Origin: Cryomorphaceae bacterium
Lineage (GTDB): Bacteria; Bacteroidota; Bacteroidia; Flavobacteriales; Schleiferiaceae
Direction of reading: 5' to 3'
NCBI GenBank assembly: GCA_013205365.1
Contig: JABMNC010000025.1
Location: 1 to 17,902 of the forward strand
Length of the DNA stretch: 17,902 nt
A program made the translations under genes and the position numbers. The notes under the pieces are model-generated. The model was not told the origin of the DNA. It searched no databases and was given only the letters and a program-made list of their open reading frames with translations. Shown here piece by piece: positions 7,347-13,941 of this stretch (the stretch's first letter is position 1; the number at the start of each line of letters is the position of its first letter).

Positions 7347-8525
7347 ATGGAAGCCGCCAACGTGTTTCAAACACAAGAAGAACGCCTCATGGTCGACGCC
7401 AAGGCTCAGGTCCTGCGCATCGGAATTCCCTTGGAGTCCACCTGGGCAGAAAATCGGGTTTCGCTAACTCCCGAGGGAGTGCACCTGCTTGTCGCGCAAG
7501 GCCACGAAGTGGTTTTAGAGGCCACCGCCGGGTTGGCTGCCCGATACAGCGACCGAGAGTATTCTGAGGCAGGAGCAGAGGTTACTACCGACCGCCGTCT
7601 TGTTTTTGGATGCCCTGTTTTGGCCAAGGTAGAGGCCCCCTCAGAATTGGAGTGGCCCCTTATGGTGCAGGGTCAGGTTTTATTCTCCACCATTCAGCCC
7701 GGGACCCTTTCAAAATCTTTTTTGGATGCGCTCAAGGCCAAGCGCATCACCGCATTCAACTACGGAAGCATTCTCGACGAAGAGGGCAGGGCCCCCTTTG
7801 TGCGCTCTATGGCCGAAATTGGCGGAAGCCAGGCGATTACAATCGCCATGGAGTACCTGTCTACCTGGTCCGGCGGCAAGGGCTATGCCATGGGAGCCGT
7901 CACGGGCGTTCCCCCTACCGAGGTGGTGATTTTGGGAGCCGGTACCGTCGGGACCACTGCAGCACGCCTCGCCATTGCCCTAGGGGCCTCGGTCAAGGTT
8001 TTTGATTCTTCGCTCACGCGGCTGCAGCGGCTGCGCGAGCAGGTTGGCGACCTCTACACCTGCACCCTTCAGCCCCAAATTTTGGCCAGGGCCTTGAGCC
8101 GCTGCGACGTAGTTATCGGCGCCCTGCGTCCGGTCAACGGGCGAACTCCCGTGGTAGTAACTCAGGAGATGGTTGCCGGCATGAAGCCCCGCAGCGTAGT
8201 TGTTGACCTGAGTATTGACCACGGTGGCTGCCTCGAAACCAGCGAGGTTACCTCTTGGGACGCCCCAGTCTACACCAAGTTTGACGTGACGCATTTTGCC
8301 GTGCCCAACATAGCCTCTAGGGTGGCGCGCACCGCATCCTTTGCCCTGAACAACCTTACTTCTCCCATGCTTCGCGACCTTGCCGATCTGGGTGGAGTCG
8401 AGGAGGCCCTGCGTCTAAAGCCTCACTGGCGCAGCGGCGTCTACCTATACCACGGCCAATTGACTAGCTCTGCTCTAGCTCAGGCGCTTGATCAGCCCTT
8501 TACGGAGCTGGACCTGCTGCTGTGA
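7347..8525 (+). CDS. Alanine dehydrogenase-family protein (divergent)
   Basis: A 392-residue member of the alanine dehydrogenase / transhydrogenase PntA family, which normally interconverts L-alanine with pyruvate and ammonia using NAD. Visible features are IGIPLE (25-30), Arg37 in ENRVSLTP, Lys94 in VLAKVEAPSE, a Rossmann glycine motif GAGTVG (197-202), and VVVDLSIDHGG (285-294) with the conserved aspartates. The catalytic histidine of Mycobacterium and Bacillus enzymes (His96, in a YLHLA context) is replaced: the matching stretch reads LFSTIQPGTL with Gln117. Bacteroidota members of this branch by memory share such a change, so activity as alanine dehydrogenase should be treated as likely rather than certain. 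The ATG at 7347 gives a 24-residue N-terminal extension usual for this branch; 7389 is the next ATG. Confidence 0.88.
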   Translation: MEAANVFQTQEERLMVDAKAQVLRIGIPLESTWAENRVSLTPEGVHLLVAQGHEVVLEATAGLAARYSDREYSEAGAEVTTDRRLVFGCPVLAKVEAPSELEWPLMVQGQVLFSTIQPGTLSKSFLDALKAKRITAFNYGSILDEEGRAPFVRSMAEIGGSQAITIAMEYLSTWSGGKGYAMGAVTGVPPTEVVILGAGTVGTTAARLAIALGASVKVFDSSLTRLQRLREQVGDLYTCTLQPQILARALSRCDVVIGALRPVNGRTPVVVTQEMVAGMKPRSVVVDLSIDHGGCLETSEVTSWDAPVYTKFDVTHFAVPNIASRVARTASFALNNLTSPMLRDLADLGGVEEALRLKPHWRSGVYLYHGQLTSSALAQALDQPFTELDLLL

Positions 8526-8899
8526 AGTTTCTGCGTCGGCTTCTTTGGTACGGAATCGGACTGGGCTTGGGCGTACTGCTCGTCTATGCCATTTTTGGAG
8601 ATAGAGAGCTGGAATGCAGCTACTTTCCCAACGACCGCGTGCTGACCGAACTTCACCGCAAGCCCACTCGAGGCGCGGATTCCGCGGTTTGGAGCCAGGT
8701 TGGTTTAGACTCCACGGTACTCAAGGCCTTTTTGACCTTGGGCGAAGTGGATTTTAAGTCGAGCAAAACGCGAACGCGGCACAATGCAAGGGTACCGGCA
8801 TATTGGATTGACCTTGAATTCAGCGAGCGCACTTGGCGAGGGCTCTGGGAGGTCCGCGAAGACAGTGCCTGGCTTGTGGCCCTGCAGGACGAGCTCTAG
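8522..8899 (+). CDS. DUF4258-like small membrane-anchored protein
   Basis: A 125-residue protein of unknown function. Residues 8-26 form one transmembrane segment or uncleaved signal anchor (WYGIGLGLGVLLVYAIFG), followed by a presumably periplasmic domain. The sequence CSYFPNDRVLTELHRKP and later GEVDFKSSKTR match my recollection of a DUF4258-type Flavobacteriia family found next to alanine dehydrogenase; members often carry more cysteines than are seen here. The start is GTG, with GTGA overlapping the stop of the preceding gene, which suggests translational coupling. The stop TAG shares the tetramer CTAG with the stop of the opposing proline dehydrogenase gene, so there is no room for a terminator between them. 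Confidence 0.75.
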   Translation: MKFLRRLLWYGIGLGLGVLLVYAIFGDRELECSYFPNDRVLTELHRKPTRGADSAVWSQVGLDSTVLKAFLTLGEVDFKSSKTRTRHNARVPAYWIDLEFSERTWRGLWEVREDSAWLVALQDEL

Positions 8900-10089
8900 G
8901 CCTTGGCCTTGCTTCGTCGCATGATTTCTTTGCGAAGCATCATCAACTCACGCCCTGTTTGGCCGGCAACCGAGGTATTCTCTTGGGCTCGGCGCAGGAG
9001 GTAGGGCATCACGTTGCCTATTGGACCAAAGGGCAGGTACTTTGCCACGCGAAAGCCGTTTTGGCTCAAGCTGAAGCTAATGAAGTCACTCATTCCGTAG
9101 AGCTGGGCAAACCAGACCGGAGCCTCCATGGGGTTCCAGCCCTGCTCCAGCAGGAGCTCGGCGCCAAGTTGGTTGCTGCCTTCGTTGTGGCTTCCCACCA
9201 CAAGGGCAACTCGCCCGGGGTCGTCAGGACTTTGAAGGGCTTTGAGCATTAGGCGAAGGCATGCATCGTATTCTAGATCAGTAGCTTCTTTATCGGGCTG
9301 AATGGGGGAGGCGTAGCCTTCTGCCGCGGCGCGCTCGCGCTCTTTTTCCATGTAGGCCCCACGCACGAGCTTCACTCCGTAGTGGTATCCATGAGCCTCT
9401 GCATGCGCCAAATCTTCTTGAAGCTGGGTAACCCGCCCTACTCGGTAGCACTGTACCGTGGTCAGCACCACGGGCTTGTCGCGGTTGAATTCCTGCATTG
9501 CTTCGCGGGCAAAACCGTCGATGGCAGCCTGAATCCAGGTTTCTTCGGCATCGACCATCAATGACCGGCCTGTTTGGGAAGCAAAATGGGCCATGCGCCG
9601 TATTCTGGTGCGGACCTTCTCTAAGGACTCTTGGTCCTCTGGTCCAAGCTCGCTCCCGGCACTTATTTTTTGCAACAGGTCCTTGGGAGCAATACCGGTC
9701 ATTTTAAATACGGCCAGGCTGAGCCCAGGCTCTTGGCTGGCCAGAGCAATAGTTTGCAGCGCCACGTCCACAGTTTGATCAAAGGCAGAATCCGTGGATT
9801 GCCCCTCGACGGAATAGTCTAGGATGCTGCCCACCCCACTCTTCCACAGGCGCTGAATGGAGGGTCGACTCTCTGCCACCGTCTCTCCTCCGCAAAACTG
9901 GCGAAATACGGTCGCGCGAATCAGGCCTTTTACCGGAAGCCTCCACTTGAGGGACCACAGGCTCAGGGCTGCGCCTATCGAAACAAGCACAGGTGAGGCA
10001 AGCAAACCGAAGAGCGCGCTGGCCCGGCGCAGGTCGGCTTGGCTGGCTTGCTGGTAGGCGATTGCGGTGTTCGAAAAATCGAGTTTCAA
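8896..10089 (-). CDS. Proline dehydrogenase (monofunctional PRODH)
   Basis: A flavoenzyme that oxidises proline to pyrroline-5-carboxylate, feeding electrons to the quinone pool. The TIM-barrel motifs are all present: QFCGGET near the N-terminus, VDAEETWIQ, VKLVRGAYMEKER, TDLEYDACL, SHNEGSN, AQLYGMSD, and the C-terminal YLPFGPIGNVMPYLLRRAQEN region that binds FAD and substrate. Its 397 residues fit stand-alone PRODH, not the long PutA fusion; no P5C dehydrogenase is nearby. The start is most likely TTG at 10089 (LKLDFSNTAIAYQQ, aligning by memory with the family N-terminus MKVSFDNTEIAF). The only in-frame ATG upstream is at 10188, beyond the predicted promoter and antisense to aroB, and its 33 extra residues look non-coding. 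Confidence 0.94.
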   Translation of the reverse strand: MKLDFSNTAIAYQQASQADLRRASALFGLLASPVLVSIGAALSLWSLKWRLPVKGLIRATVFRQFCGGETVAESRPSIQRLWKSGVGSILDYSVEGQSTDSAFDQTVDVALQTIALASQEPGLSLAVFKMTGIAPKDLLQKISAGSELGPEDQESLEKVRTRIRRMAHFASQTGRSLMVDAEETWIQAAIDGFAREAMQEFNRDKPVVLTTVQCYRVGRVTQLQEDLAHAEAHGYHYGVKLVRGAYMEKERERAAAEGYASPIQPDKEATDLEYDACLRLMLKALQSPDDPGRVALVVGSHNEGSNQLGAELLLEQGWNPMEAPVWFAQLYGMSDFISFSLSQNGFRVAKYLPFGPIGNVMPYLLRRAQENTSVAGQTGRELMMLRKEIMRRSKAKA

Positions 10090-10113
10090 GGGGTTTGGGT
10101 TTCGTGGCTGCTG

Positions 10114-10121
10114 CAAATATA
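10114..10121 (-). promoter_or_regulatory. Bacteroidota-type -7 promoter element for proline dehydrogenase
   Basis: The minus strand reads TATATTTG, a perfect TAnnTTTG -7 element, 24 nt ahead of the TTG start at 10089. A transcript start near 10107 would give a leader of about 18 nt. That supports the TTG start over the ATG at 10188, which lies upstream of this element. I saw no good TTTG at the -33 position. The element lies in the 41-bp gap shared with divergent aroB. Confidence 0.45.
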
Positions 10122-10130
10122 ATGGGGGAT

Positions 10131-11201
10131 ATGCCCGACCTTTGCGGCATGGAGCTTCATCTGCACCGTAGCATCGGCGATCGCGCATGGAACGATCTGA
10201 GCGACTGGCTATTGCGAGAGGCTAGTCGCTTTACTTCGGTGCATATTTTGGTAGACAGCAGTACCCACGAACTGGTGCTTCCGCGCTTTTTGGCCGAGGT
10301 CGAGGGCCTGGCCGACTGCCACATTCTCGAAATCGAGCCCGGCGAGGCATCCAAGGAGTTGATTCTAGTGGAGCAGCTCGCCCTGGGCTTGCGCGATGAG
10401 GGCGCCGACCGAGGCGCTCTTTTGATCGCCCTTGGCGGTGGGGTCGTCTGCGACCTCGGGGGCCTCTTGGCGACCCTCTACATGCGCGGAATTGAGCTCG
10501 TGCTGGTTCCAACAACGCTGCTGGCCATGGTCGACGCGGCCTGGGGCGGTAAGAACGGTGTCGACGCAGAGGGAAGTAAAAATTTGCTCGGCACGTGGAG
10601 GCCAGAGGCCTCGGTTTTTGCCGACGTTCGCGCCCTAGAAACCCTGCCTGATCGGGAATGGCGCCAGGGTTGGGCAGAGCTAATCAAGCAGGCCTGGATC
10701 TCGGGCGGTCCGCTTTGGGACGAGGTACAAAAGGGCCACTGGTCGCAGTCCGCCTTTTGGCTGCGCGAAGCGGCTGAAGTCAAGCTCTCGGTAGTGGAGG
10801 CGGATCCCTACGAGCGCGGAACCCGACGTGCCCTGCTCAACATGGGCCATACCCTGGGCCACGCCGTCGAGTCCATGGTGCTGTCTCGTGGCTTTGATTT
10901 GGGTCACGGAGACTGCGTTGCCTTTGGCTTGGTGCTGGAGTCCCTTATTTTGGATTCTTGGGGCGTCCCCGATGCCCCCTCTCGGGCTGCCCTGCGCGCC
11001 CGCATTGAGGCCGATTTTGACTTTGATTCGTTGCGGACTTTTAGTCCAACGGAACTCTGGATTGCCATGCAGTCCGACAAAAAGAAGCATGCCGGATCGC
11101 TGCGCTTGGTTTGGTGCCCGGCCCCCGGAACCCAAGAGCAGTCCTGGAATCTTGGCGAAGAGGATTTTCTCAAGGTCTGGAACCGCTATGCTTCGGCCTG
11201 A
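10131..11201 (+). CDS. aroB: 3-dehydroquinate synthase AroB
   Basis: AroB converts DAHP to 3-dehydroquinate, the second step of the shikimate pathway, using NAD and a divalent metal. With the ATG at 10131 the protein has 356 residues, the usual size. The NAD-binding segment ALGGGVVCDLGG (100-111), PTTLLAMVDAAWGGKNGV (127-144) and NMGHTLGHAVES (237-248) are clear. Metal ligands are Glu183, His240 and His259 (GHGDCVAFGL). The frame stays open upstream to 9993, but that part is antisense to proline dehydrogenase. ATGs at 10122, 10131 and 10149 all fit. A GGGGG run lies 2 nt before 10131, too close for an ideal ribosome site, so 10149 remains possible. It overlaps aroA by 14 nt. Confidence 0.95.
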   Translation: MPDLCGMELHLHRSIGDRAWNDLSDWLLREASRFTSVHILVDSSTHELVLPRFLAEVEGLADCHILEIEPGEASKELILVEQLALGLRDEGADRGALLIALGGGVVCDLGGLLATLYMRGIELVLVPTTLLAMVDAAWGGKNGVDAEGSKNLLGTWRPEASVFADVRALETLPDREWRQGWAELIKQAWISGGPLWDEVQKGHWSQSAFWLREAAEVKLSVVEADPYERGTRRALLNMGHTLGHAVESMVLSRGFDLGHGDCVAFGLVLESLILDSWGVPDAPSRAALRARIEADFDFDSLRTFSPTELWIAMQSDKKKHAGSLRLVWCPAPGTQEQSWNLGEEDFLKVWNRYASA

Positions 11202-12381
11202 ACTGCCCTACGCTAAGAGTATTGCCAACCGCGTCATGGTGCTGCGGTCGCTGCGGGGCAAGGCATTGCCTGGTCCCGATGCTCATTGGAGTGACGACAT
11301 GCATGCCATGCGGCGGGTCCTGGATGCGCCCCTTGGCAACGACGGTTGGAGGCTTGCCCATGCCGGCCCAGCGGGAATGGCCTACCGTTTTGGCATGGCC
11401 TTCTGGGCGGCCCGTCCAGGAGCTAGGGTACTGCTCTGTGCCGACGACCGATTGCGCAATCGACCCATTCAAGCCCTGGTTGATGCCCTTCGCAGTCAGG
11501 GTGCCCTGATCGAGACCGCGGAGTTGGGCTGGCGCATTCAGGGAGTTCGCTTGCCGGGCGGAATCCTTGAGGTTGATTCCCGCCTAAGTTCCCAGTTTGC
11601 CTCCGCCCTGACTCTGGTGGCCGAGACGGCCGATAATCCTTTAGAAATCAAATGGTCCTCAGGAATAACAAGCGCTCCCTACTTGGCGATGACCCAAAAG
11701 CTGGGGCAGGGTCAGAACTTGGACTGGCCTCCCGAGAGGGATTGGTCGGCGGCCTTTGTCTTTTTGGTGGCCGTTGGACTGCGAGGTTTGGGTATCGAGC
11801 TTATGGGTTTGAGCGGCCAGAGCATTCAGGGCGATGCCGCTTCTATGAAGTGGGGCCCTGACCTTCAGTTCCGCGTTTCAGGGATTGACGGCGGCCTTCG
11901 AGTGGAGCCGACCCATTCCCCTATTGCCTCTGTCGCGGCGGACCCTGCGCCTCCTTTGCCTGCCTGGGATGTTGATTTTAAAGGCCTACCCGATTTGGCG
12001 ATGCCCGCCATTGTTGCGGCAGCCCTGCAGGGCAGGTCGGGTCTGGCCTCGGGTCTTTTAACGCTGAATTTGAAGGAGTCTCCGCGGTTGGACGCGACGG
12101 TTTACACGCTGCGAGCGCTTGGATGCATTGCTGAGCAGGGCCCCGATTGGCTCCGATGGTCTGCGCCCGATGGGGCGAGCAGCCAGGCGGGCGAGGCCAA
12201 TGGGAGCAAGGTTCAACGCCTGGAACTCGACTGCCTTGACGACCATAGAATGGCCTTTTGTGCCGGGCTCATTGCGCTTCGACGGCCGGTTCGTCTGCGG
12301 CAATCTGCCGCGGTTTCTAAATCGTTCCCGGATTTTTGGAAGGAGTTCTCGGTCTTTGGGCCGGACATTGAATTGGTCTAA
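11188..12381 (+). CDS. aroA: 3-phosphoshikimate 1-carboxyvinyltransferase (EPSP synthase), divergent
   Basis: EPSP synthase joins phosphoenolpyruvate to shikimate-3-phosphate, the sixth shikimate step and the glyphosate target. At 397 residues it is shorter than E. coli AroA (427). Substrate residues are mostly kept: Lys10, Ser11, Arg15 (E. coli 22, 23, 27), Arg92 (124), Ser134-Ser135-Gln136 (169-171), Asp263 (313), Lys296-Glu297 (340-341), Arg300 (344), Arg354 in DHRMA (386) and Lys378 in SKSFPDF (411). The PEP loop, E. coli NAGTAMRP, reads PAGMAYRF here, and the usual Asp of KE(S/T)DR is Pro299. The ATG at 11188 lies inside the end of aroB (14-nt overlap) and begins just before the first conserved lysine; the longer frame back to 10828 is a shadow of aroB. 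Probably active but divergent. Confidence 0.92.
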   Translation: MLRPELPYAKSIANRVMVLRSLRGKALPGPDAHWSDDMHAMRRVLDAPLGNDGWRLAHAGPAGMAYRFGMAFWAARPGARVLLCADDRLRNRPIQALVDALRSQGALIETAELGWRIQGVRLPGGILEVDSRLSSQFASALTLVAETADNPLEIKWSSGITSAPYLAMTQKLGQGQNLDWPPERDWSAAFVFLVAVGLRGLGIELMGLSGQSIQGDAASMKWGPDLQFRVSGIDGGLRVEPTHSPIASVAADPAPPLPAWDVDFKGLPDLAMPAIVAAALQGRSGLASGLLTLNLKESPRLDATVYTLRALGCIAEQGPDWLRWSAPDGASSQAGEANGSKVQRLELDCLDDHRMAFCAGLIALRRPVRLRQSAAVSKSFPDFWKEFSVFGPDIELV

Positions 12382-12387
12382 GTGCGT

Positions 12388-13941
12388 TCAGCGCAGGGAT
12401 TTCTTTGGGGCTTGGTTTCGGTTTTGTCTAAAGAGGTGGCCAGTCAGGTCGAGCTGCAGCCTAATGCTCGCGCTCCAGCCGCTCGGGGATTGGCGGATGC
12501 GGGCAGAAATTCGGTGCAGTCCGTTCGTCCATTGCCAGGCGGCTTCTTGCGTTATGCCAGGCCTCCAAAGGGTCATTGGTCCGCTGGCTCGTGCTAGGAT
12601 CTCGGTGGTTGCCGTTATTCCAGCGAGTCCGAATTCAAGGCTGTGGGTTCTTAGGGGCCATCGAAATTGGATTGAGGCACCCTGGGCATTCCCGAGGTAG
12701 ATTATGCCGCGAAGGCTTGGGCTGCTGCTTGGGGTCTGTGGGTTTTTTTGGAGGCTTTGGTTTGCTGATTTGTGGCTGAGAAGTTCATGGCGGATTCCAA
12801 TTTGTAGTTGGCCGGGGTACCAACTTATTGAGCGTGTTCGGTCGGCCCATGTGGCGGAACGGTAGTGGGTGCTTGCGTTGAGGGTTAGGCGGCCGGCCCA
12901 CAGCGGCAAGGCCGCTGTGGCGCGGTTCCCGCGCAGCGGGCGCCACGGGGTGGCGACCGCCGCCGGCCTCTCCACAGTCTCAGTCCCATAAATTCCGCTT
13001 AAATCCCGTTGAACCGACAAAAGCAAACCGCCGGGCCCGTACCAAACTGCGGCAAGCTCCAACCAGCCCCGAGATCCCCAAGCCATCGAAGCGGCCCAAC
13101 CAGCCTTTCGAAGTCCGACATCGACCATGACCATTCCCGAGGAATCTCGGGCAAGTAGTATCCGGTCAAAACTCTTCCGCGTCCAGTCCGGCCATTGAAC
13201 ATTGAATCGCGGCTGCAGGGCAAAGGCGAACGACCGGGGGCTACCCCAAAAGCGCAGGGGAAAATCACTTGGGCTTCGAATTTGCCATGGATTCAGGAGC
13301 CACGATGCCGCGCTGGACTGCAGGGCCAAGCTGCCTCCGTCCGCCAATCTTTTCTGCAAGCTTTGGATGCCTCCGCAGCCTGAGCAACTCCAACCTACCG
13401 ATATTTTTGGATCAAGAATCCTAAGATCCCATGGGGACTGATTGGCAAATGGTTTATTTCTGGGTTGGTGATAGAGTCGCTGAAGCAGTTCGCGTTGGTC
13501 CGTGCTTAGGGTAAGCGCCCTCCATTCGCTGCTGTCTCGCGGCCACCCGAATTGGGACTGGTAGATTTCAAGGGCGAATTGCTGCTCGGGGGAGAGAATC
13601 ACGAGTGCCGCCGCTTCGCGCGGCGCCCCACCCACCCACCACTGAAGCCATACTTCAGCCGCGGAATCAAGCTGTGCATCGTTCCATTCCGGCCAATTTG
13701 CCATGGTTAGGATGCGCATTAATTCCAACTCTTCTTGCTTAACTCTCCCAGGAACTCCCGGCCTCTGGCCATCGCCGGGCGTCGGGTTCTGAACACGCTT
13801 CGCGCCCTCGCCCGGCCTCGCATACGGCCCCTCGCCCGACCTCGCGCTCGAGTCCTGGCCCATCGTTTGGCCCATTAGGCTTTGGGCCCAGAGTATGGCA
13901 CAGAAGGCTAGGATCCAGTGAGTGAAGGCTATGGGTTTCAT
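12388..13941 (-). CDS. Exported beta-rich protein with degenerate helix-hairpin-helix-like region
   Basis: A 517-residue protein of unknown function. Residues 1-25 form a signal peptide (LAFCAILWAQSLMGQ). Residues 31-66 are a low-complexity, repeat-bearing linker (ARSGEGPY / ARPGEGAK). Residues 68-160 are helical; LSPEQQFALEIYQSQFGW resembles one unit of the ComEA-like helix-hairpin-helix repeats that precede a predicted barrel in a Bacteroidota exported family, though the hallmark glycine turns are lost. From about residue 225 the sequence alternates like beta strands rich in Trp and aromatic residues, suggesting an outer-membrane barrel. Residues 325-350 are encoded by a 78-nt branched palindrome (see separate entry). 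A CxxC pair lies at Cys186/Cys189. The ATG directly abuts the stop of the upstream gene (TGAATG), so the two are coupled. Family assignment is tentative. Confidence 0.7.
   Translation of the reverse strand: MKPIAFTHWILAFCAILWAQSLMGQTMGQDSSARSGEGPYARPGEGAKRVQNPTPGDGQRPGVPGRVKQEELELMRILTMANWPEWNDAQLDSAAEVWLQWWVGGAPREAAALVILSPEQQFALEIYQSQFGWPRDSSEWRALTLSTDQRELLQRLYHQPRNKPFANQSPWDLRILDPKISVGWSCSGCGGIQSLQKRLADGGSLALQSSAASWLLNPWQIRSPSDFPLRFWGSPRSFAFALQPRFNVQWPDWTRKSFDRILLARDSSGMVMVDVGLRKAGWAASMAWGSRGWLELAAVWYGPGGLLLSVQRDLSGIYGTETVERPAAVATPWRPLRGNRATAALPLWAGRLTLNASTHYRSATWADRTRSISWYPGQLQIGIRHELLSHKSANQSLQKNPQTPSSSPSLRGIIYLGNAQGASIQFRWPLRTHSLEFGLAGITATTEILARASGPMTLWRPGITQEAAWQWTNGLHRISARIRQSPSGWSASIRLQLDLTGHLFRQNRNQAPKKSLR
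12891..12968. repeat. 78-nt branched palindromic element, in-frame inside CDS
   Basis: Nearly every base of this stretch can pair. A closing 7-bp stem GGCCGGC (12891-12897) / GCCGGCC (12962-12968) encloses a perfect 10-bp hairpin with a 3-nt loop (CCACAGCGGC, AAG, GCCGCTGTGG; 12898-12920). It also encloses a second 5-bp stem GCGGT/ACCGC (12922-12926 / 12956-12960). That stem holds two more perfect hairpins, CCCGC-GCA-GCGGG (12928-12940) and CGCCAC-GGG-GTGGCG (12941-12955). Only single bases at 12921, 12927 and 12961 and the three triloops are unpaired. The length is exactly 26 codons and the reading frame of the host gene continues through it. This resembles REP-type or Rickettsia-like palindromic elements in form; family membership is not established. 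Confidence 0.7.
13805..13845. repeat. 24-bp-period direct repeat in the coding region
   Basis: Two 17-nt copies of CCCTCGCCCGGCCTCGC (13805-13821 and 13829-13845) differ at one base (G to A) and are offset by 24 bp. This gives an 8-residue in-frame repeat, ARSGEGPY / ARPGEGAK, just after the signal peptide of the exported protein. Nearby lie CCCGGC / GCCGGG (13757-13762 / 13774-13779) and GTCGGG / CCCGAC (13781-13786 / 13835-13840) as inverted pairs. The block is very GC-rich and is not clearly conserved protein sequence. Confidence 0.55.

Noticed and set aside
9993..10130. N-terminal extension of aroB
   Set aside because: The extra 46 codons are antisense to proline dehydrogenase and its promoter region, and conserved AroB sequence begins after 10131.
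12119..12700. 193-codon plus-strand open frame across the aroA end
   Set aside because: It overlaps conserved aroA motifs (DHRMA, SKSFPDF) in another frame and the opposing gene; Arg-rich composition fits a shadow frame.
12891..12968. The branched palindrome as a tRNA or tRNA-like gene
   Set aside because: It has a 7-bp closing stem and about 78 nt, but the arms have triloops, there is no 7-base anticodon loop, no T-loop consensus and no D-loop, so the likeness is only in outline.
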